A stretch of DNA of 64,000 bases from Agrostemma githago (lineage: Eukaryota; Streptophyta; Magnoliopsida; Caryophyllales; Caryophyllaceae): the NCBI GenBank assembly GCA_958450325.1, contig OY288248.1, positions 44,592,005-44,656,004 on the forward strand, written 5' to 3'. A program made the position numbers and the translations under genes. How positions within the stretch are numbered: the first letter of the stretch is position 1; the number at the start of each line of letters is the position of its first letter. Positions 44,794-57,430 of this stretch are shown here, one piece after another. Below the pieces are notes generated by a model that did no database searches, was not told where the DNA came from, and was given only the letters and a program-made list of their open reading frames with translations.

Positions 44794-46503
44794 ATGGGAA
44801 TCGACCGATTAGTTGGAATGCTGCATGAATGGTCCAAATATTTCAGGGATGCCGATAAGGCTATCCTAAATCAGAATGGCGTTACCCAATTGTCCGTGAT
44901 CCGTCAGATGCAAGTAGATCGTCACTTCTTGGATGCTTGCCTGTCCTATTGGGACGATACCTATCATGTATTTGGTTTTCCTCGAGGAGAAATTTGCCCT
45001 ATCCCTGAGGAAATTGCTGCTGCAGGAGGATGGAATCCCATACTTCGCCCTGCTATCCCTTTTTCGATTTCTGACCCAAGGAGGAAGTTACGGGAATTTT
45101 TAGGGCTTTCTCATATGGAGGTATCCCGTATGCTAGAAGGGGATACCGTTTCCTTGATTGACCTAGCTGAAAAATTTATGAATCCAGATGACGTCCGGGT
45201 CAGACTGGTCCACAGCCGTAGGGCCTTTACTTTTTGCATGCTCCATGTCTATGCCTTTGAAGGGCATATGGATTTATTATCTTGCATGGGCCACGTTAGA
45301 CTTTTCACTGTGGCTGATCTGATGGAGAGGGAGCATAGCCCGGCTTGGTTGTTTACAGGAGAAATTATCCAGGGTTTGGATAATCGCAAGAGGGATCCGT
45401 CAGTCCTGCTGACTGGGAGTACCCGTCTTCTACAGGTATGCCGTTTTTGATTTTCTTTCGGCTTTTCCCGATTTTTCCGGTTTTTTCCGATTTTCCCGAT
45501 TCCTGCGGTTTTCTCGGTTTTCGCGTTTTTCACGTTTTTTTTTCTTTTTTTTTGACGCGATTTTGACAATTTTTGTGATTTTGATTTTTTGCGGGTTTTT
45601 CAGCTGTGGCTGTTCGAGAGACTATCAATCTTGGATCCTCCTCTAGACGTGAGCCGGTATCAACCCAGGCAAGTAATGGCGAGGAGACGAGCTATTGCCT
45701 TTTCTCGCTTCAATACCCAAAAATACTGGGATGAGGTGCTATCCTTCCATGGAGGCCTACTGATCCGCTGGGCCGTGCCATGGTGGCCGATTTACGTTTG
45801 GACCGGCTTGGAGGCCCGAGACAGGGCTAGATATCAGGTAATCCTATCTTTTAGCCAGACAATTCACCTCTTTCTCGATTGCATACTTAGGCAATATGGT
45901 CGGGTGCAAAGAATCCCGGAAATCGAGGCAGTCGTGAGTGAATCTACTCAGCTGACGGATGTAATGTGTGACATCTGGATGCAAAGGTGGTATACACGAG
46001 CTACTTGGCCCGTCCCTAGAAATCCTCATTCGATCTGGGTATCCGATTCTTATGTAAGATGGACACGAGCTGATTCAGCTAAAACCCGAGCTGCCTTGAA
46101 GACTGACGAGGCCTATGACCTATTACGCCGGGAGCATGCTAAAGATAATAGAAGCTTCTTTGCCGAAGAAGCTACTTCGACAGGTCAGAAAGGGAGATCT
46201 AGGACTCAGACTGAAGGGTCCAGTACTAAGGGTGCATGGGGGAAAGTGAGCCCCCAGACGGAATTAGAAAGGAGACTAGGGCCAAAGCTAGCGGTTAAGG
46301 ACCGACTTGGTCCTCGAGACAGGCTTCCCGAAACCGTTAGGGCTCGGCTTGGACCGGTGCAAATGGTGGACGACCCAAAATCGAAGAAGCGGGTTCGAAC
46401 TAAAGAAATTCCCCTCGTGATTAGGGAACATTCGCCCCCACCCCGTCGGCCTCGGGCTCCACGCGACCCGAAAGATAAGGGGAAAGGAAAAATGTACGAG
46501 TAG
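44794..46503 (+). CDS. Antisense ORF of Tat element I, two exons, plant-mobile-domain-like
   Basis: Exon 1 44794-45435 (214 codons) and exon 2 45604-46503 (299 codons and TAG); the 168-bp intron starts GTATGC and ends TTTTTCAG, phase 0, giving ...TRLLQ|LWLFERL..., 513 residues. Exon 1 holds a pattern like plant mobile domains (LSYWDDTYHVFGFPRGEICP, then HVRLFTVADLMER). The LLQLWL.ER join is itself a common motif of that family. The C-terminus is basic (RRLGPKLAVKDRLGPRDRLPE, KKRVRTKE, KDKGKGKM). It converges with pol. Exon 2 is conserved in element A (1-876). Unlike gag-pol it has no stop or frameshift. The role is unknown; a DNA-binding or regulatory protein is possible from the basic tail. 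Confidence 0.8.
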
Positions 46504-46888
46504 TCTCCTAAATTTATTATCTAAGTATTACTACTATTTTTGTGGTGTGATTTTGTTTGTTTTGTTTTTGTGATGTATTTTTGAAATTCCCGAGTTTATC
46601 GGTTTTTCTTAAATAATAAAAAGACATATTAGTGAATACCGTTCCCGTCTTTTCGTTATTGCAGTGGTTGTACCCTTTCGAGGGGTTGCCTACGTATCCA
46701 AAATTAATGGAATCAAACCTTCCGTAGTTCAGAAGTATTTTTGCAATTTTTCGAAATACATTAAGATTATTAATTCGAGATGTGCAACGGTAGGATAAAT
46801 AATCCTAACTTATTGACTTGCTCAAATTTTTTGAAAATTCATAAAAAGCAAAATTTTATAAATTTTGCAAATGACATTGAGATAGGGT
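46504..46888. other. Convergent spacer between antisense ORF and pol 3' end (element I)
   Basis: AT-rich, no ORF. A taaataataaaaaga stretch near 46610 is a plausible plus-strand polyadenylation signal for the antisense gene. Blocks such as cctacgtatcc are shared with element A. Confidence 0.4.
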
Positions 46889-49800
46889 TCATTGATAGTA
46901 ACGCTTCAGCTGGTCCAAGTTTGTTGGGTTGACGAACTCGTTCCTGTCCAAGTCTGTTAGCATCACTGCTCCTCCTGAAAGGATTTTCTTTACTAAATAT
47001 GGCCCAGCCCAATTGGGTTTGAATTTTCCCCTTGGGTCAACTGGTAGTAAAGCTTGAACAGATTTTAGGACTAGATCGCCCTCTTTGATATTCCTGGGCC
47101 TAACCCTTTTGTTAAAAGCCCGTTGGATCCTTTTCTGATATATCTGAATGTTATTCAGAGCCCGGGATCGCCGTTCGTCTAAGAGAACTAGTGAGTCATA
47201 TCGGGCTTGGATCCAATCTGCTTCAGGTACTTGACTTTCGAGCAGAATCCTAAGGGATGGTACTTCTAGCTCGACTGGCTGGACTGCTTCCATTCCATAT
47301 GTCAGATAGTATGGGGTTGCTCCGGTTGCAGTTCGAATTGATGTTCGATATCCCCATAAGGCGAAAGGTATCTTGTCGGGCCAGTCCCGGTAATTTTCAG
47401 CCATCTTTTTAAGAATGGTGACAATTGTCTTATTGGCTGCCTCCACCGCTCCATTTGTTTGAGGACGGTAAGGTGACGATGTATGCCTTTGGATCTTGTA
47501 CTTTTCCAGTAGAGCGGCAGTTTCAGCTTGGAAATGGGTCCCGTGATCGCTGATGAACTCGTGCGGAATCCCGTATCAACATATAATCTTGTTTTGGATG
47601 AATTTAGCCACATGTTTGGCATTCAAGATCCGGTATGACTCGGCTTCGACCCATTTAGTGAAATAGTCAATAGCCACTAGGATGAAGCAGTGACCCCCCG
47701 TCCCGGAAGGGTTTACTTTCCCAATTATATCAATTCCCCATGTTGAGAATGGTCATGGTGACGTCATTGTATATAATAGGGATGAAGGCATATGCTGAAC
47801 GTTGGCGAAGATCTGACAGTTATGACAGTGCTTAACATACAACTGACAGTCAGTTTCCATGCTATTCCATTAATAACCGAGTCTTGCGATTTTCCGGGCC
47901 AACATATGGGCGTTCATATGTGGACCATTTTCACCATCATGTACCTCGGCCATAACTCTTTCGGCTCGAGTTTTGCCAATGCATAGGAGTAAAGCCCCCA
48001 GTGCTGTCTTCTTATATAACTGTCCATCGTCTGTGCGGATGAACTGGGTTGCCCATCTTCGTAGAGCTTTCTTGGCCCGGTTTTCAGCTTCCGGAGGATA
48101 TTCCCCTGACGTTAAGTAGGTTAGAATAGCCTGATACCAAGGTTCTGGATCAGTTATTTCAATATCTTGGATAGTGTGGATGTATGCCGGTTCAGACCGC
48201 CTTTCGACGCAAATGGGCATGCTGGTTAGATGTGCTGGGATATTCAGTAAAGATGCTAATTTTGAGAGAGCATCTGCAAACTGGTTTTCTTCCCGAGGCA
48301 GATAAATGTACTCCACTTTTTGGAATTGTTTTTCGAGAACCCTTACTCGTGCTTGGTAAGCCATGAGATTTGCGTTCCGAGTCTTCCATTTTTGTAGGGT
48401 TTGATTTATGACTAATGATGAGTCACCGTGGACCCGAAGGTTTGTTACTCCTAAATCAGCGGCGGCTTGCAGTCCGTGAATCCATGCTTCGTACTCAGCT
48501 GCGTTGTTAGTCACGTCAAAATCTAGCTTGATGGACAACGGGGTGTGTTCCCCTTGCGGTGAGATTAGCAAGATCCCGACACCAAATCCTCGGAAGTTGG
48601 ATGCTCCGTCAAAATACAGATCCCATGTGTCGGTGTCGGTATGGAATATGTCTTCATCTGGGAAGGCCCAGGTATCGGTGTGTTCTTCCTCAGATATCGG
48701 GCTATCGGCGAGGAATTCCGCTACTACCCGGCCTTTGATGGCTTTTAAAGGTATGAACTTGAGGTCAAACTCAGCTAGCATTAAAGTCCATCTGGATATA
48801 CGGCCATTGAGGATGGGCTTCTCGAACAGATACTTGATTGGATCCATTTTGGATAGCACATGTACCTCGTGGCTAAGCATGTAGTGTCGGAGCTTTTTAG
48901 TGGCCCATATACTAAAGCTAGACACGTCTTCTCGAGCATTGTGTACTTGCATTCGTATTCCAAGAACTTTTTACTGATGTAGTAAATAGCCCGTTCTTCG
49001 GAATCGACCGTCTGGGCTAGCATAGTACCCATGGCCGTCTCGGTCGTTGTTAGGTATAACGATAGAGGCAAACCATGCTGAGGTGGCATTAACACCGGTG
49101 GAGAGGATAGAATCTTCTTGATCTTATCGAAAGCCATTTGACATTTGTCGTCCCATAGTGTTCGTTCTCCTATCTTCAGTTTCTTGAAAATGGGCTCACA
49201 TACCATGGTTAGCTTTGAAATGAATCGGCTTATATATTGGACTTTCCCGAGAAACCCCCTTATCTCCTTTTCGGTTTTAGGCGGTTGCATCTCGGTAATG
49301 GCCTTGATCTTTGCTGGGTCAACTTCGATGCCACGTTGGCTGACAATGTGGCCCAGTAGTTTGCCCGATGTTACCCCAAAACTGCATTTTTGAGGGTTTA
49401 ACCTCATGTTGTACTTGCGTAGTCGGGTGAAGAACTTTCTTAGGGCTGCAATGTGCCCGTTTCGGTCCTTGGACTTGACAATCATGTCGTCGACGTAGAC
49501 CTCTACTTCCTTATGCATCATGTCATGCAATAAAGTAATGGCGGTCCGTTGATAAGTTGCACCAGCGTTAATAAGCCCAAATGGCATCACGGTATAGCAG
49601 TAAGTCCCCCAAGGTGTGATGAAGGTGGTCTTACCCATATCTTCTTCCGCCATTTTGATCTGATTATATCCGACATACCCGTCCATGAATGATAGAAGGG
49701 CATGATCGGCCGTGTTATCCACCAGTATGTCGATGTGTGGCAACGGAAAATCGTCTTTTGGGCTGGCCTTATAAGGTCCCGAAATTCTACACATACTCGG

Positions 49801-50114
49801 ACTTTGCCATCCTTCTTGGGTACTGGTACTATGTTTGCAACCCAGTCTGGATATTCAGACACTTGGATAAAGCCCGCTTTGAATTGTTTATCAACTTCTT
49901 CCTTGACTTTGAGAGACCATTCGGGCCTCATTCTTCGAAGTTTCTGTTTTACCGGTTTATACCCGTCTTTGATGGGTATTCGGTGTTCAGCTATCTCCCG
50001 GTCTATTCCCGGCATGTCCTTGTAGGACCATGCGAAGACGTCTTTGAATTCCTGGAGGAGATCCGTGAATTGTTGTTTCTCCTCGGGATCTAAAGATAGG
50101 CCCAACTTAAGCAT
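46889..50114 (-). pseudogene. pol: Tat pol of element I: RT, dual RNase H, integrase (multiply broken)
   Basis: Domains as in element A: RT (KVRVCVEFRDL, YVDDMIVKSK), eroded first RNase H, second RNase H (DLYFDGASN, NNAAEYEA, HGDSSLV, NQFADALS), integrase (HCHNCQ finger, core, C-terminal GDLVLKSVQALLP). Lesions seen against element A: one-base deletion near 49775 in RT, two-base insertion near 48908 in the first RNase H, TAA at about 47869-47871 (Tyr lost), TGA near 47756 (Trp lost), TGA near 47577 (Arg lost). Several stops are the C-to-T or G-to-A type expected from deamination of methylated cytosine. Confidence 0.88.
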
Positions 50115-51747
50115 CTGAGGTTCTAAAGGGGTTCCTACGTTGATGGAATCGGTCTTCGATTACCGGATCTCGGGACTCCCTTTGTTCGAGTTGCTCGATT
50201 AGATGCGGGGGCAATGGCACCTGTTCGTCGGGTTTCTCAATGTCATTGCAAGTAAGATTTTTGAAAATGTTTTGAAAATAAGTCAAGTCGTAAGCAGAAC
50301 AGTTATCGTTATTATTGATGGTGAATTTTGAAAATAGCTCGAAGAGAGCTGCCATCTGATCGTTGGTCAGAGGTGGGATAGGGAGAGCCCTCGGGACAGA
50401 CTCCGGGGCTCTCGATGGTGTGGCTAAAGGAGGGAGAGGGGTTACAGACTCGATCCTAGTACTGGACCCTCTAGACTTCGACTCAAACTCCGACTCTGAC
50501 TCTGACTCGGACTCGGACTCAGATTCGGATTCGATAGCATGCATATCTCCTTCACCAGTAGTTAGCTTATAGACTCGACCCTGACTGTCGGTCCATTTAG
50601 TTGTCTTCCTCCAAGCTCTCTTCACAGTGTCGGCACCGACTTCAGAGATCAGCTTAGTTGGATCGAACCTGCTGCTGCGGAGAATCAAGCTGACTAACTC
50701 CTGTTTAGGGGTCGGGACAACCTTGTCTTCCCCGAATAGTTGTCCTAGGATGGGCTCAGTATTACTTGTGCCCTCCTTTGATTCGGCCTGGATAAGGGCA
50801 AAGATATCATCTGGGATGAAATTGCATTCCCGAGCCAGTTTGGTCCCGGGATATGAGATGGTGGGCTGATAGAGGCCCGTTTGAATAGCTCCGAACACCG
50901 GGGTGACGAACGTGACTGCCTTGGTTTGGTCTGTGTATCCAGGCGCCATAGTGTAGCCTAGACCAAGGCGAGATTGCTCGTTATTTAGGGCTTCGATAAT
51001 CTTCCCAGCTCGAAGATAGGGCCTTGATGTAACTTCTGGTAGGCAACCCAGATTTTGTAGCATCGTATCGATGCTAGTAGTAAAGTATGGCCGAAAAAGG
51101 TATTCTTCCTCGATCATTCCCACAAAGTTGAAACCTCGTGGGTCAGCTGAGTCTATCGTGTTGCAGCTTGACACGGTTATGGGAGTAGCTTCAAGAGTGA
51201 CGATCCCATCTTATAAAGGTAGCTTGACCTTCCTGTGAAGAGTGGAAGACACAGCTTTGACCGCGTGAATCCACGGTCTCCCAAGTAACAGATTGAAAGA
51301 TGAAGTAACGTCGATCACTTGGAATTCTAACTCCTTCTCGATCAGGCCCGTTATGATTGTTAGTTTAACGGCCCCAGCAACCGATTTTGGGCTCCCATCA
51401 AAAGCATGGATAGTTTTTGCAGTCGGAAGGTAGTCAGCCTCGGTAATGCCGAGGGCCTTGGCTGTCCTTAAAGGAAGGATGTTTACTGCGGACCCGTCAT
51501 CAATCAGGGTCATCGAAAGATACTTGTTACGGCAGATTACCGTGATATATAGGGCCAAGTTATGGGTGGTCCCGAATGGTGGAAGGTCGGACTCGGAGAA
51601 AGTGATAAGTGGGCCTTCTCCTTTGGACTTGTCCTTGAGGTGTGGCAAGATCGCGGCTACCATCTCGGTGGGGGTAACCGACGAGTCGACCTTGATTTCA
51701 TCAAGGGCCCTAGTAAGTGCTGCCCGATGTTCCTGAGAACTAACCAA
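50115..51747 (-). pseudogene. Tat protease and Ser/Glu linker of element I (broken)
   Basis: Protease-like motif LIDDGSAVNILP and LLGRPWIHA as in element A. A TAA at 51211-51213 replaces Leu, and the frame continues past it through 51174 to the linker. The linker contains a Ser-Glu dipeptide run (about 50490-50535) like that of A, then PLPIPPLTNDQMAALFELFS. A two-base deletion near 50150 puts it out of frame with RT. The stretch from protease to RT is one frame here apart from these lesions. Confidence 0.82.
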
Positions 51748-51771
51748 AAGCTGCCATATAGTGATATCAGT

Positions 51772-53245
51772 TCAGACCCTCTTTAGTTGTCTGACTAGGG
51801 CCGTGTCAGCGTTTGGCTCTTCGGGAGCGAGTTCCGTCCTGGAAGGTTCAGTGACGGTTTCTGGAGTGGCGAGACTGGCCATGATGGTGTGTGTGCTGGC
51901 CAGAGCTCTGGCTTTGGCTTTCCGGATTTCTTCGATGGTGACGGGGACAGCCTCCCCCTTAGCTAAGTAAACATCATCTTCATCGTCGTTCCATATCCCA
52001 TTGATTTGGGGAATGAAAGGGGAAATGAGATGAGAGCAGTTGATTACCTCTCCAGTAAAAATGGCATGAGTAGCAAGAGGATTATTTTTGTTACTTGGCT
52101 TGTCACTGGGTAGTGGTATCTTGCCACTTTCGATCAGATCTTGAATAAGATGCTTCAACTTCCAGCATTTCTCCGTGTCGTGCCCATTGCCTTGATGATA
52201 ATGGCAATAGGCCTGAATGTTGTAGCTTTTGGATCGCTTTTCTACGGGAACTTCTGGAATTGGGCCTATCGGTTGGATTAGGCCTTTTGAAGACAGCCTT
52301 TGTAAGGCATTAGCATAGGTTGTCCCTATATCGGTGAATACCCGATTTGGAGTATTCTTTTTGGCCGAGGTGTCCAATGAGTTAACCTCGTCGAAGATGC
52401 TTCGGGCCGCCGTTGTGGTTGCGGGCTTGCTGGAGGATGAACTGGCTCCTTGATATCCCTTGGTAGAGGCCTTAGTAAGGTTCTCTAGCCTTAGATCGTC
52501 TTCGATTCGAGTACCCATTTCGGTCAAAGTGGCGAAGTCGGGTACGATGGCGTACCGGGGATGGACTCGGTAAGCTGGGAGGAGGTTTTTAACAAAGGCC
52601 TCCACTAGTACTTTTTCGCTGGGCTTGTCCACCAGCTTAACACTTTCGGTCCTCCACCTTTGAAGGTATTTAGTGAAACCCTCCTTAGGCTCTTGGGCCA
52701 TAACTTCCAGGGTACGAATGGTAGTCTGGATTTCAGCATTATCCGCGTAGTTTCGCGCGAATTCCATTGCAACATCATCCCAGGTTTTGTATTTCTTGGG
52801 GTCAAGCCTGTAGTACCAGGCTTTCGGGTGTTTTTCCAGAGAGGAAGCAAAAGAGATGCTTGAACATGGTCGATTTGACCCCCTTAACAGCCATAAAGTC
52901 CTTGAAAGCCCGAATATGAAGTACCGGGTCTTCAGTCCCGTCGAACATTGGCAAGCCCGTTAAGTTGAGGTTAGCGGGCAGTTCATCGGTTAAGGGTGAA
53001 TAAATGCGAGCATTTTCTGTGAGAATAGTGTTTCTAGTGGTCGAGTGGACCTGTTCCTGCAGCTTTTGGACCGCGCCGGCCAGTGCGATTAACGGTCCGT
53101 CATCTTCGATCGAAGAATTGGGGGTTCCCTGTTCCACGGCACTAACCCGAGTGACGATGGCGATTTACTCCTCCCTCATTTGTCGCAATTGGTCTTGGAT
53201 TTTGGCCAATGAAGCCGTCAACTCATCGATGGATTCTTTCGTCAT
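51772..53245 (-). pseudogene. gag: Tat gag of element I (broken)
   Basis: Start ATG 53245 (MTKESIDELTASLAKIQDQL). Codon 27 is TAA (53165-53167) where A has Gln. A one-base insertion near 52855 shifts the frame inside the gag domain. From 52767 the frame is open through EGFTKYLQRWRTESVKLVD and the zinc-knuckle-like YCHYHQGNGHDTEKCWKLK to a TGA at 51772-51774 (Arg in A) before the protease. Gag would package the element RNA; this copy cannot encode it. Confidence 0.85.
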
Positions 53246-54307
53246 GGTTCGAGTGAAGGGTGGCCTGTCTGTAAGAACACCGCGTAATCAGCAACTTAAC
53301 CCGAATCCTAAGAAAAGTACATTCCGAGCAAGGGAAAAGGAAGAAGACTAAAACGGTAATGACTCGGAAAAGACACCTAGACGGGTGACTTGTGAAAAGG
53401 TGGGCCTTCCTCAGGATCCAACTATGTGGGTTGGGCCCTGTTCGAAGGAAGGTTCACGTGAGACATTCCCAGACTTCAAACTCGATTGTGTTAATGGGCC
53501 AACCTTTGTAGGAGTATGTCCTACGTAGGTGGGCCTTGCCTCAGTAAAATAAGGCGGACTAGGATAGGGGGGGAAATCCGTGATGTAAGATCGACGGAGT
53601 TTCGACGCGAGAGACTTCAACGACTTATGACACGACCCGACACTGCTAAATAGGGGAAGTCCTAAGAAGAGAAAGTTTTGAAATATGATATTTTTGAAAA
53701 GCCCGAAAAAATCGGGGTGGAACCGGCCCTTTTCGAGGAAAAACGGAAAAGGTGGGCCGGGTGATGGTTTGAAAATTTCGAAAATAATTTCGAGTTTTGA
53801 ATTGGGCATAATACCGGCTAGAAAAAGGCTATTTTTAGTAAAATCATAAGTTCTAAATTCGGTATATGTCCGGGGTTTTGAAATTGGATATTTTGAAAAG
53901 GATGCAAATTTTGAAAAATGACGGTTTTTTGAAAAAGATGTGGATCAAGTAGCACGTAGTCATGGAAACAGTATAATGACACCATGTATGCTCTTAAGCT
54001 AAGTCTCGGTCAGTCTGTAAGGGTCTATACCAGTGTACATAGCCTATCGAGAATCGGGGCGGACTCCCTAAGTCGAGTTGAGCTTAGGACATGCCGTAAA
54101 ACCCATACGAATCGGCTAATGTACACCTTTGACATATCCAATTTGGACTACATCAATGGTATAGTGGGACGTCAGTCACCAGTACCGGCCCGGGAAAAAT
54201 GGGGTTATGCATGAACCGTAAAACTAAAACGCGTATTGTACTAGTCAAACGATTTCTATTCGAGTCTCACCCTGAGGATACCGAAGGTTAGTAACGCATC
54301 AGTAAAT
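53246..54307 (-). other. 5' leader of element I
   Basis: About 1.06 kb between primer-binding site and gag. It aligns with the leader of element A once CACTA element B is removed. The 132-codon open stretch at 53411-53809 is not kept in A and is not called a gene. Confidence 0.6.
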
Positions 54308-54324
54308 CCCCAGCGGAGTCGCCA
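54308..54324 (-). other. Primer-binding site of element I
   Basis: Same 17-mer as in element A (minus strand TGGCGACTCCGCTGGGG), three bases from the LTR. Confidence 0.8.
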
Positions 54325-54327
54325 AAT

Positions 54328-56703
54328 TGTGGACATGACATAGGTCCACCCCGACGCGGCCACGCGCGGGTTTGGGGAGGCGAATGAATCTCCATATGAG
54401 ATGGTCAAATTGAAATTTAAATCGAAGTTGGAGTCGCCACCGAATTTTATGGTTATTCGGAACCGTTCGAGCCCACTCTATGTCGTAGTGGGCCGTATAC
54501 GAAATACGGCTCATTTCCGATGTCAGAGTTTATTGGGCTCGTCCCTTTGCAGTTCGATACCGATGCCGACTTGATCGGTTTATCGTATATTGAATGACTC
54601 TCGTTGCCAATGGTTTCGGACATCCGGAAACCACGGTTCTGAGTAAGGGGTGAGGGTACGTGTTGGGAAGTTCACTAAGAACACCCAACCCCGCCCGCAC
54701 ATTAGCGGCCTCTACTAGGATATCGAATGATTTTTGAATACGCGCGTTAGTTGAACGATGAATGATATGCAAACATTGTTTTCCTAAGCATGTGAGAAAT
54801 TGAATGGGTTGCTAAGTCGGTGTAATGCATGAAAAATTAACGTCAAAGTTGTATTTTAGCATGTGAGATTCGTTTTAGTATAATAAAACAAACGATGAAA
54901 AGGAATGAATTTGCTACAAGATAAACAAACGAGTTAGTATCGATTTGTAAAATAATATAGCAAAAAATAAATATGCGAGATCGAGAAAAAATAAATATTA
55001 ATCGAAATCTGAAAAATATTGCTAAAACGCTGTTTTGTATAAAAAACGAAGTTCAAAAAATAATAAAAATGAAGAAAAGCGCGCCGTGGCAGCCGGCCGC
55101 GCGGCTCGCCCGGGATTCCGGCGAGTCGCGGGTCGGTCTGTTTTTTTGAAGACGATTTTTCGAGGATTCGACTAAACCGCGTACAAATATTGTATAACCT
55201 GTACTCGATCTAGTATTTTCGATATTCGTTATATTCGATAATTGACTACGAAATCAATATCAAATACTCGGAATAGTTTTGAAAAAGATATGAATTTTAG
55301 AAATAGTTTCGTAGAATAATAAAATAAAACGAACAAAAAGGCTAAAAAAAGACCCGGGTCTCAGGCCCGTGCGCGAGTCGCCTGGGCGTGGCGCGACTCG
55401 CGTGCGGGTCTGTCCAACTTTTATGTTTTTTTGTTCGAAATTGCTAATTTTGATAAATCGCGTACAAAATATGAATTAGTTTGTATTCGATTTTATGTTT
55501 TCGATTTTAGTCGTGCCCGATATTCGATTATGAAATCGATATCGAGTATTCGGAATGAATTAAGAAAAAGTTTTGTAAAAAGAAGTTTGAACAAAAAAAA
55601 GATGTAACGATTTTAACATCGTCGAAATCTTAATATAATTCTTTTTTGATACAACATTCGATTATAGAAAATCGACATCATATTTTTAAGAATGCTTGAT
55701 ATATGAAAATAGTTTTTGATAATATCGATATTAGAAAATAAAAAAATGACGACGACCCGTAATAAAGAGACGACCGACGAAAAAAAAAAGGAAAACCAGG
55801 AGGAAGAAGGAAGAGAAAGGAGAAGCCGGGTTTGATTACACCCTCAACCTACATGCTTTCGTTAACTCGGATCGGAGCTTGTCGGAATGTGGCTAGGCAC
55901 TGGAGCGTCGAGGTGATGTCGGTCGGGTTAGGGTGGCTCGGTGAAGGTGACGGGTACGAGGGACCGGTTTTCTTCAGGTTTAGATGTAGTATCGGTTTCT
56001 CGATGCTAAGTGTAAGGAGTTTATGAATGCGTGTTGTGTGAATAATTGATTCTATCGTGTGATATGATATTTTCTGATATTGAAAGTGTTGTATGCAAGG
56101 GGCTATTTATAGGGAATTCCCGACCTTGGCTAAGAGAGGTGCATTTGAATTAGAACTATCGCTTAAGATAGGAAACGTAGGAAGTTGAGGGAAATAAGAA
56201 TTCCGCTTTCTTGTGAAGGAAGAAATGGAAACACGGCTGGTTTGTGCTGCTCGGCCGAGTGTTTGCACTTGGTCGGGTGTTTGAATCGGTTTTCGGATAG
56301 GATTCCTACTTGAGATCGAATTCCATCCTTAAACGGACTTGTTTATTATTTTATGTGGCTGATTTTTGTGGAGTTGGAGTCCGAATTGGACATGTGAGAC
56401 ATCACTGTCGGTCCACAAGTCTCGGGAAATATTTTTGACCGGGTTTTGACTCGGTCGCTAAAAGACGGTTTTACCCCTGGTGTCGGATTCGACCCAAATT
56501 AGTGTTATTTGACTCGAAGTGACCCACTGGGCCTGAATTTGAGGTTGGTCTTGTAAGATTTGTACTCCTTAAAAAGCCCAAGCTAAATATCCATGATTTC
56601 GAGCCCATTTCCGAGTACGTTAAAGCATGTTTGCGTCCGATCATCATCGGGTGTTTGTCGGAAACTACTATAGACACCTGGCAGCAAAATGTGGGTGTCT
56701 ACA
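54328..56703 (-). repeat. 5' LTR of element I
   Basis: 2376 bp, same ends and internal GC-rich hairpins (about 55078-55140 and 55351-55409) as the 3' LTR. Minus-strand TATAAATAG at 56104-56111. Confidence 0.92.
56104..56111 (-). promoter_or_regulatory. TATA box in 5' LTR of element I
   Basis: Minus-strand TATAAATA in cctataaatagcccc, the probable core promoter for the genomic RNA of element I. Confidence 0.5.
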
Positions 56704-56708
56704 TTATG

Positions 56709-57209
56709 ATATGAACTTGACTCAAGACTTGTGCAACACGACTTGTATTCGACCCGCCCCGACCCATGTCCAACACCCGCGACCCGTTTGATAAGTATTA
56801 ATTAATGTCATCGATTGTCATATATATAAACCTAATATTAAAATCTTGACCTGATGAAGTAAACCCGGACCCGAAAATAGACCAAAAATATACATATGAA
56901 TTAATAACCAATCGAACACGTGATATCAGTAACCTCAAGTCCTCAATAGTATCTGAAATCTATTTGAATCCAAATCGAATTGAGTTCAATACTAATAACT
57001 GAATGATAAGTAAACTTGTTTATTTCTGAATCTATAGGAGCTGAACTGAATTAAAAATACTCATTATACGAAAAACCTCATATTTTTAGTGTTTTTTCAT
57101 TTTTTAATTACTAATGATATTATAAACTATTGTATTCAAATATAAAAGTTTACCATACCTTTAAACTAAATTTTAGTGGTTATATAACTAAAGAAAATTA
57201 TGATAGACA
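56709..57209. other. Interior of element H right of element I, no gene seen
   Basis: AT-rich with scattered cgacccg words at 56735-56790. No conserved coding sequence. Confidence 0.4.
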
Positions 57210-57430
57210 TGACAAACGGGTGAACCGGGTCGGATTTGGGTGGTGTACGCTTCGTGTCGTCTACTAGCGAGTTATAAGAATCCGGCTGGTTTTGGGTCGG
57301 ATCATTTCGGTTTTGGGTCATTTTCGAGATTGCTATTTTCAACTTTTTTAGGGATATCGACTCGTTTTCTATAATAATAGTCGGGTCAGTTCCAGGTTAG
57401 TTCGGGTCGATTGGGTTACGGGTCAAACTT
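57210..57430. repeat. Right arm of the long inverted repeat
   Basis: Reverse complement of this segment aligns with 41160-41400 (see the left arm). Together they look like a fold-back repeat into whose loop, or near it, element I inserted. Confidence 0.7.

Larger units (their letters stand above)
41765..56703 (-). mobile_element. Element I: Tat-type Ty3/gypsy retrotransposon with both LTRs and an antisense ORF, inserted in CACTA element H
   Basis: Two LTRs (41765-44138 and 54328-56703, 2374 and 2376 bp) begin TGTGGACATGAC and end TGTCTACA. Flanks are ttatt (left) and ttatg (right), a target duplication with one mismatch. On the minus strand the order is LTR, primer-binding site, leader, gag, protease, RT, dual RNase H, integrase, antisense ORF, polypurine tract, LTR. 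Gag-pol has about ten stops or frameshifts. The antisense ORF is intact. By eye the LTRs differ at about one base in a hundred. Confidence 0.93.

Noticed and set aside
45249..45569. 106-codon minus-strand Lys-rich open stretch over the intron of the antisense ORF
   Set aside because: It is the complement of exon 1 and the pyrimidine-rich intron; low complexity and no conservation.
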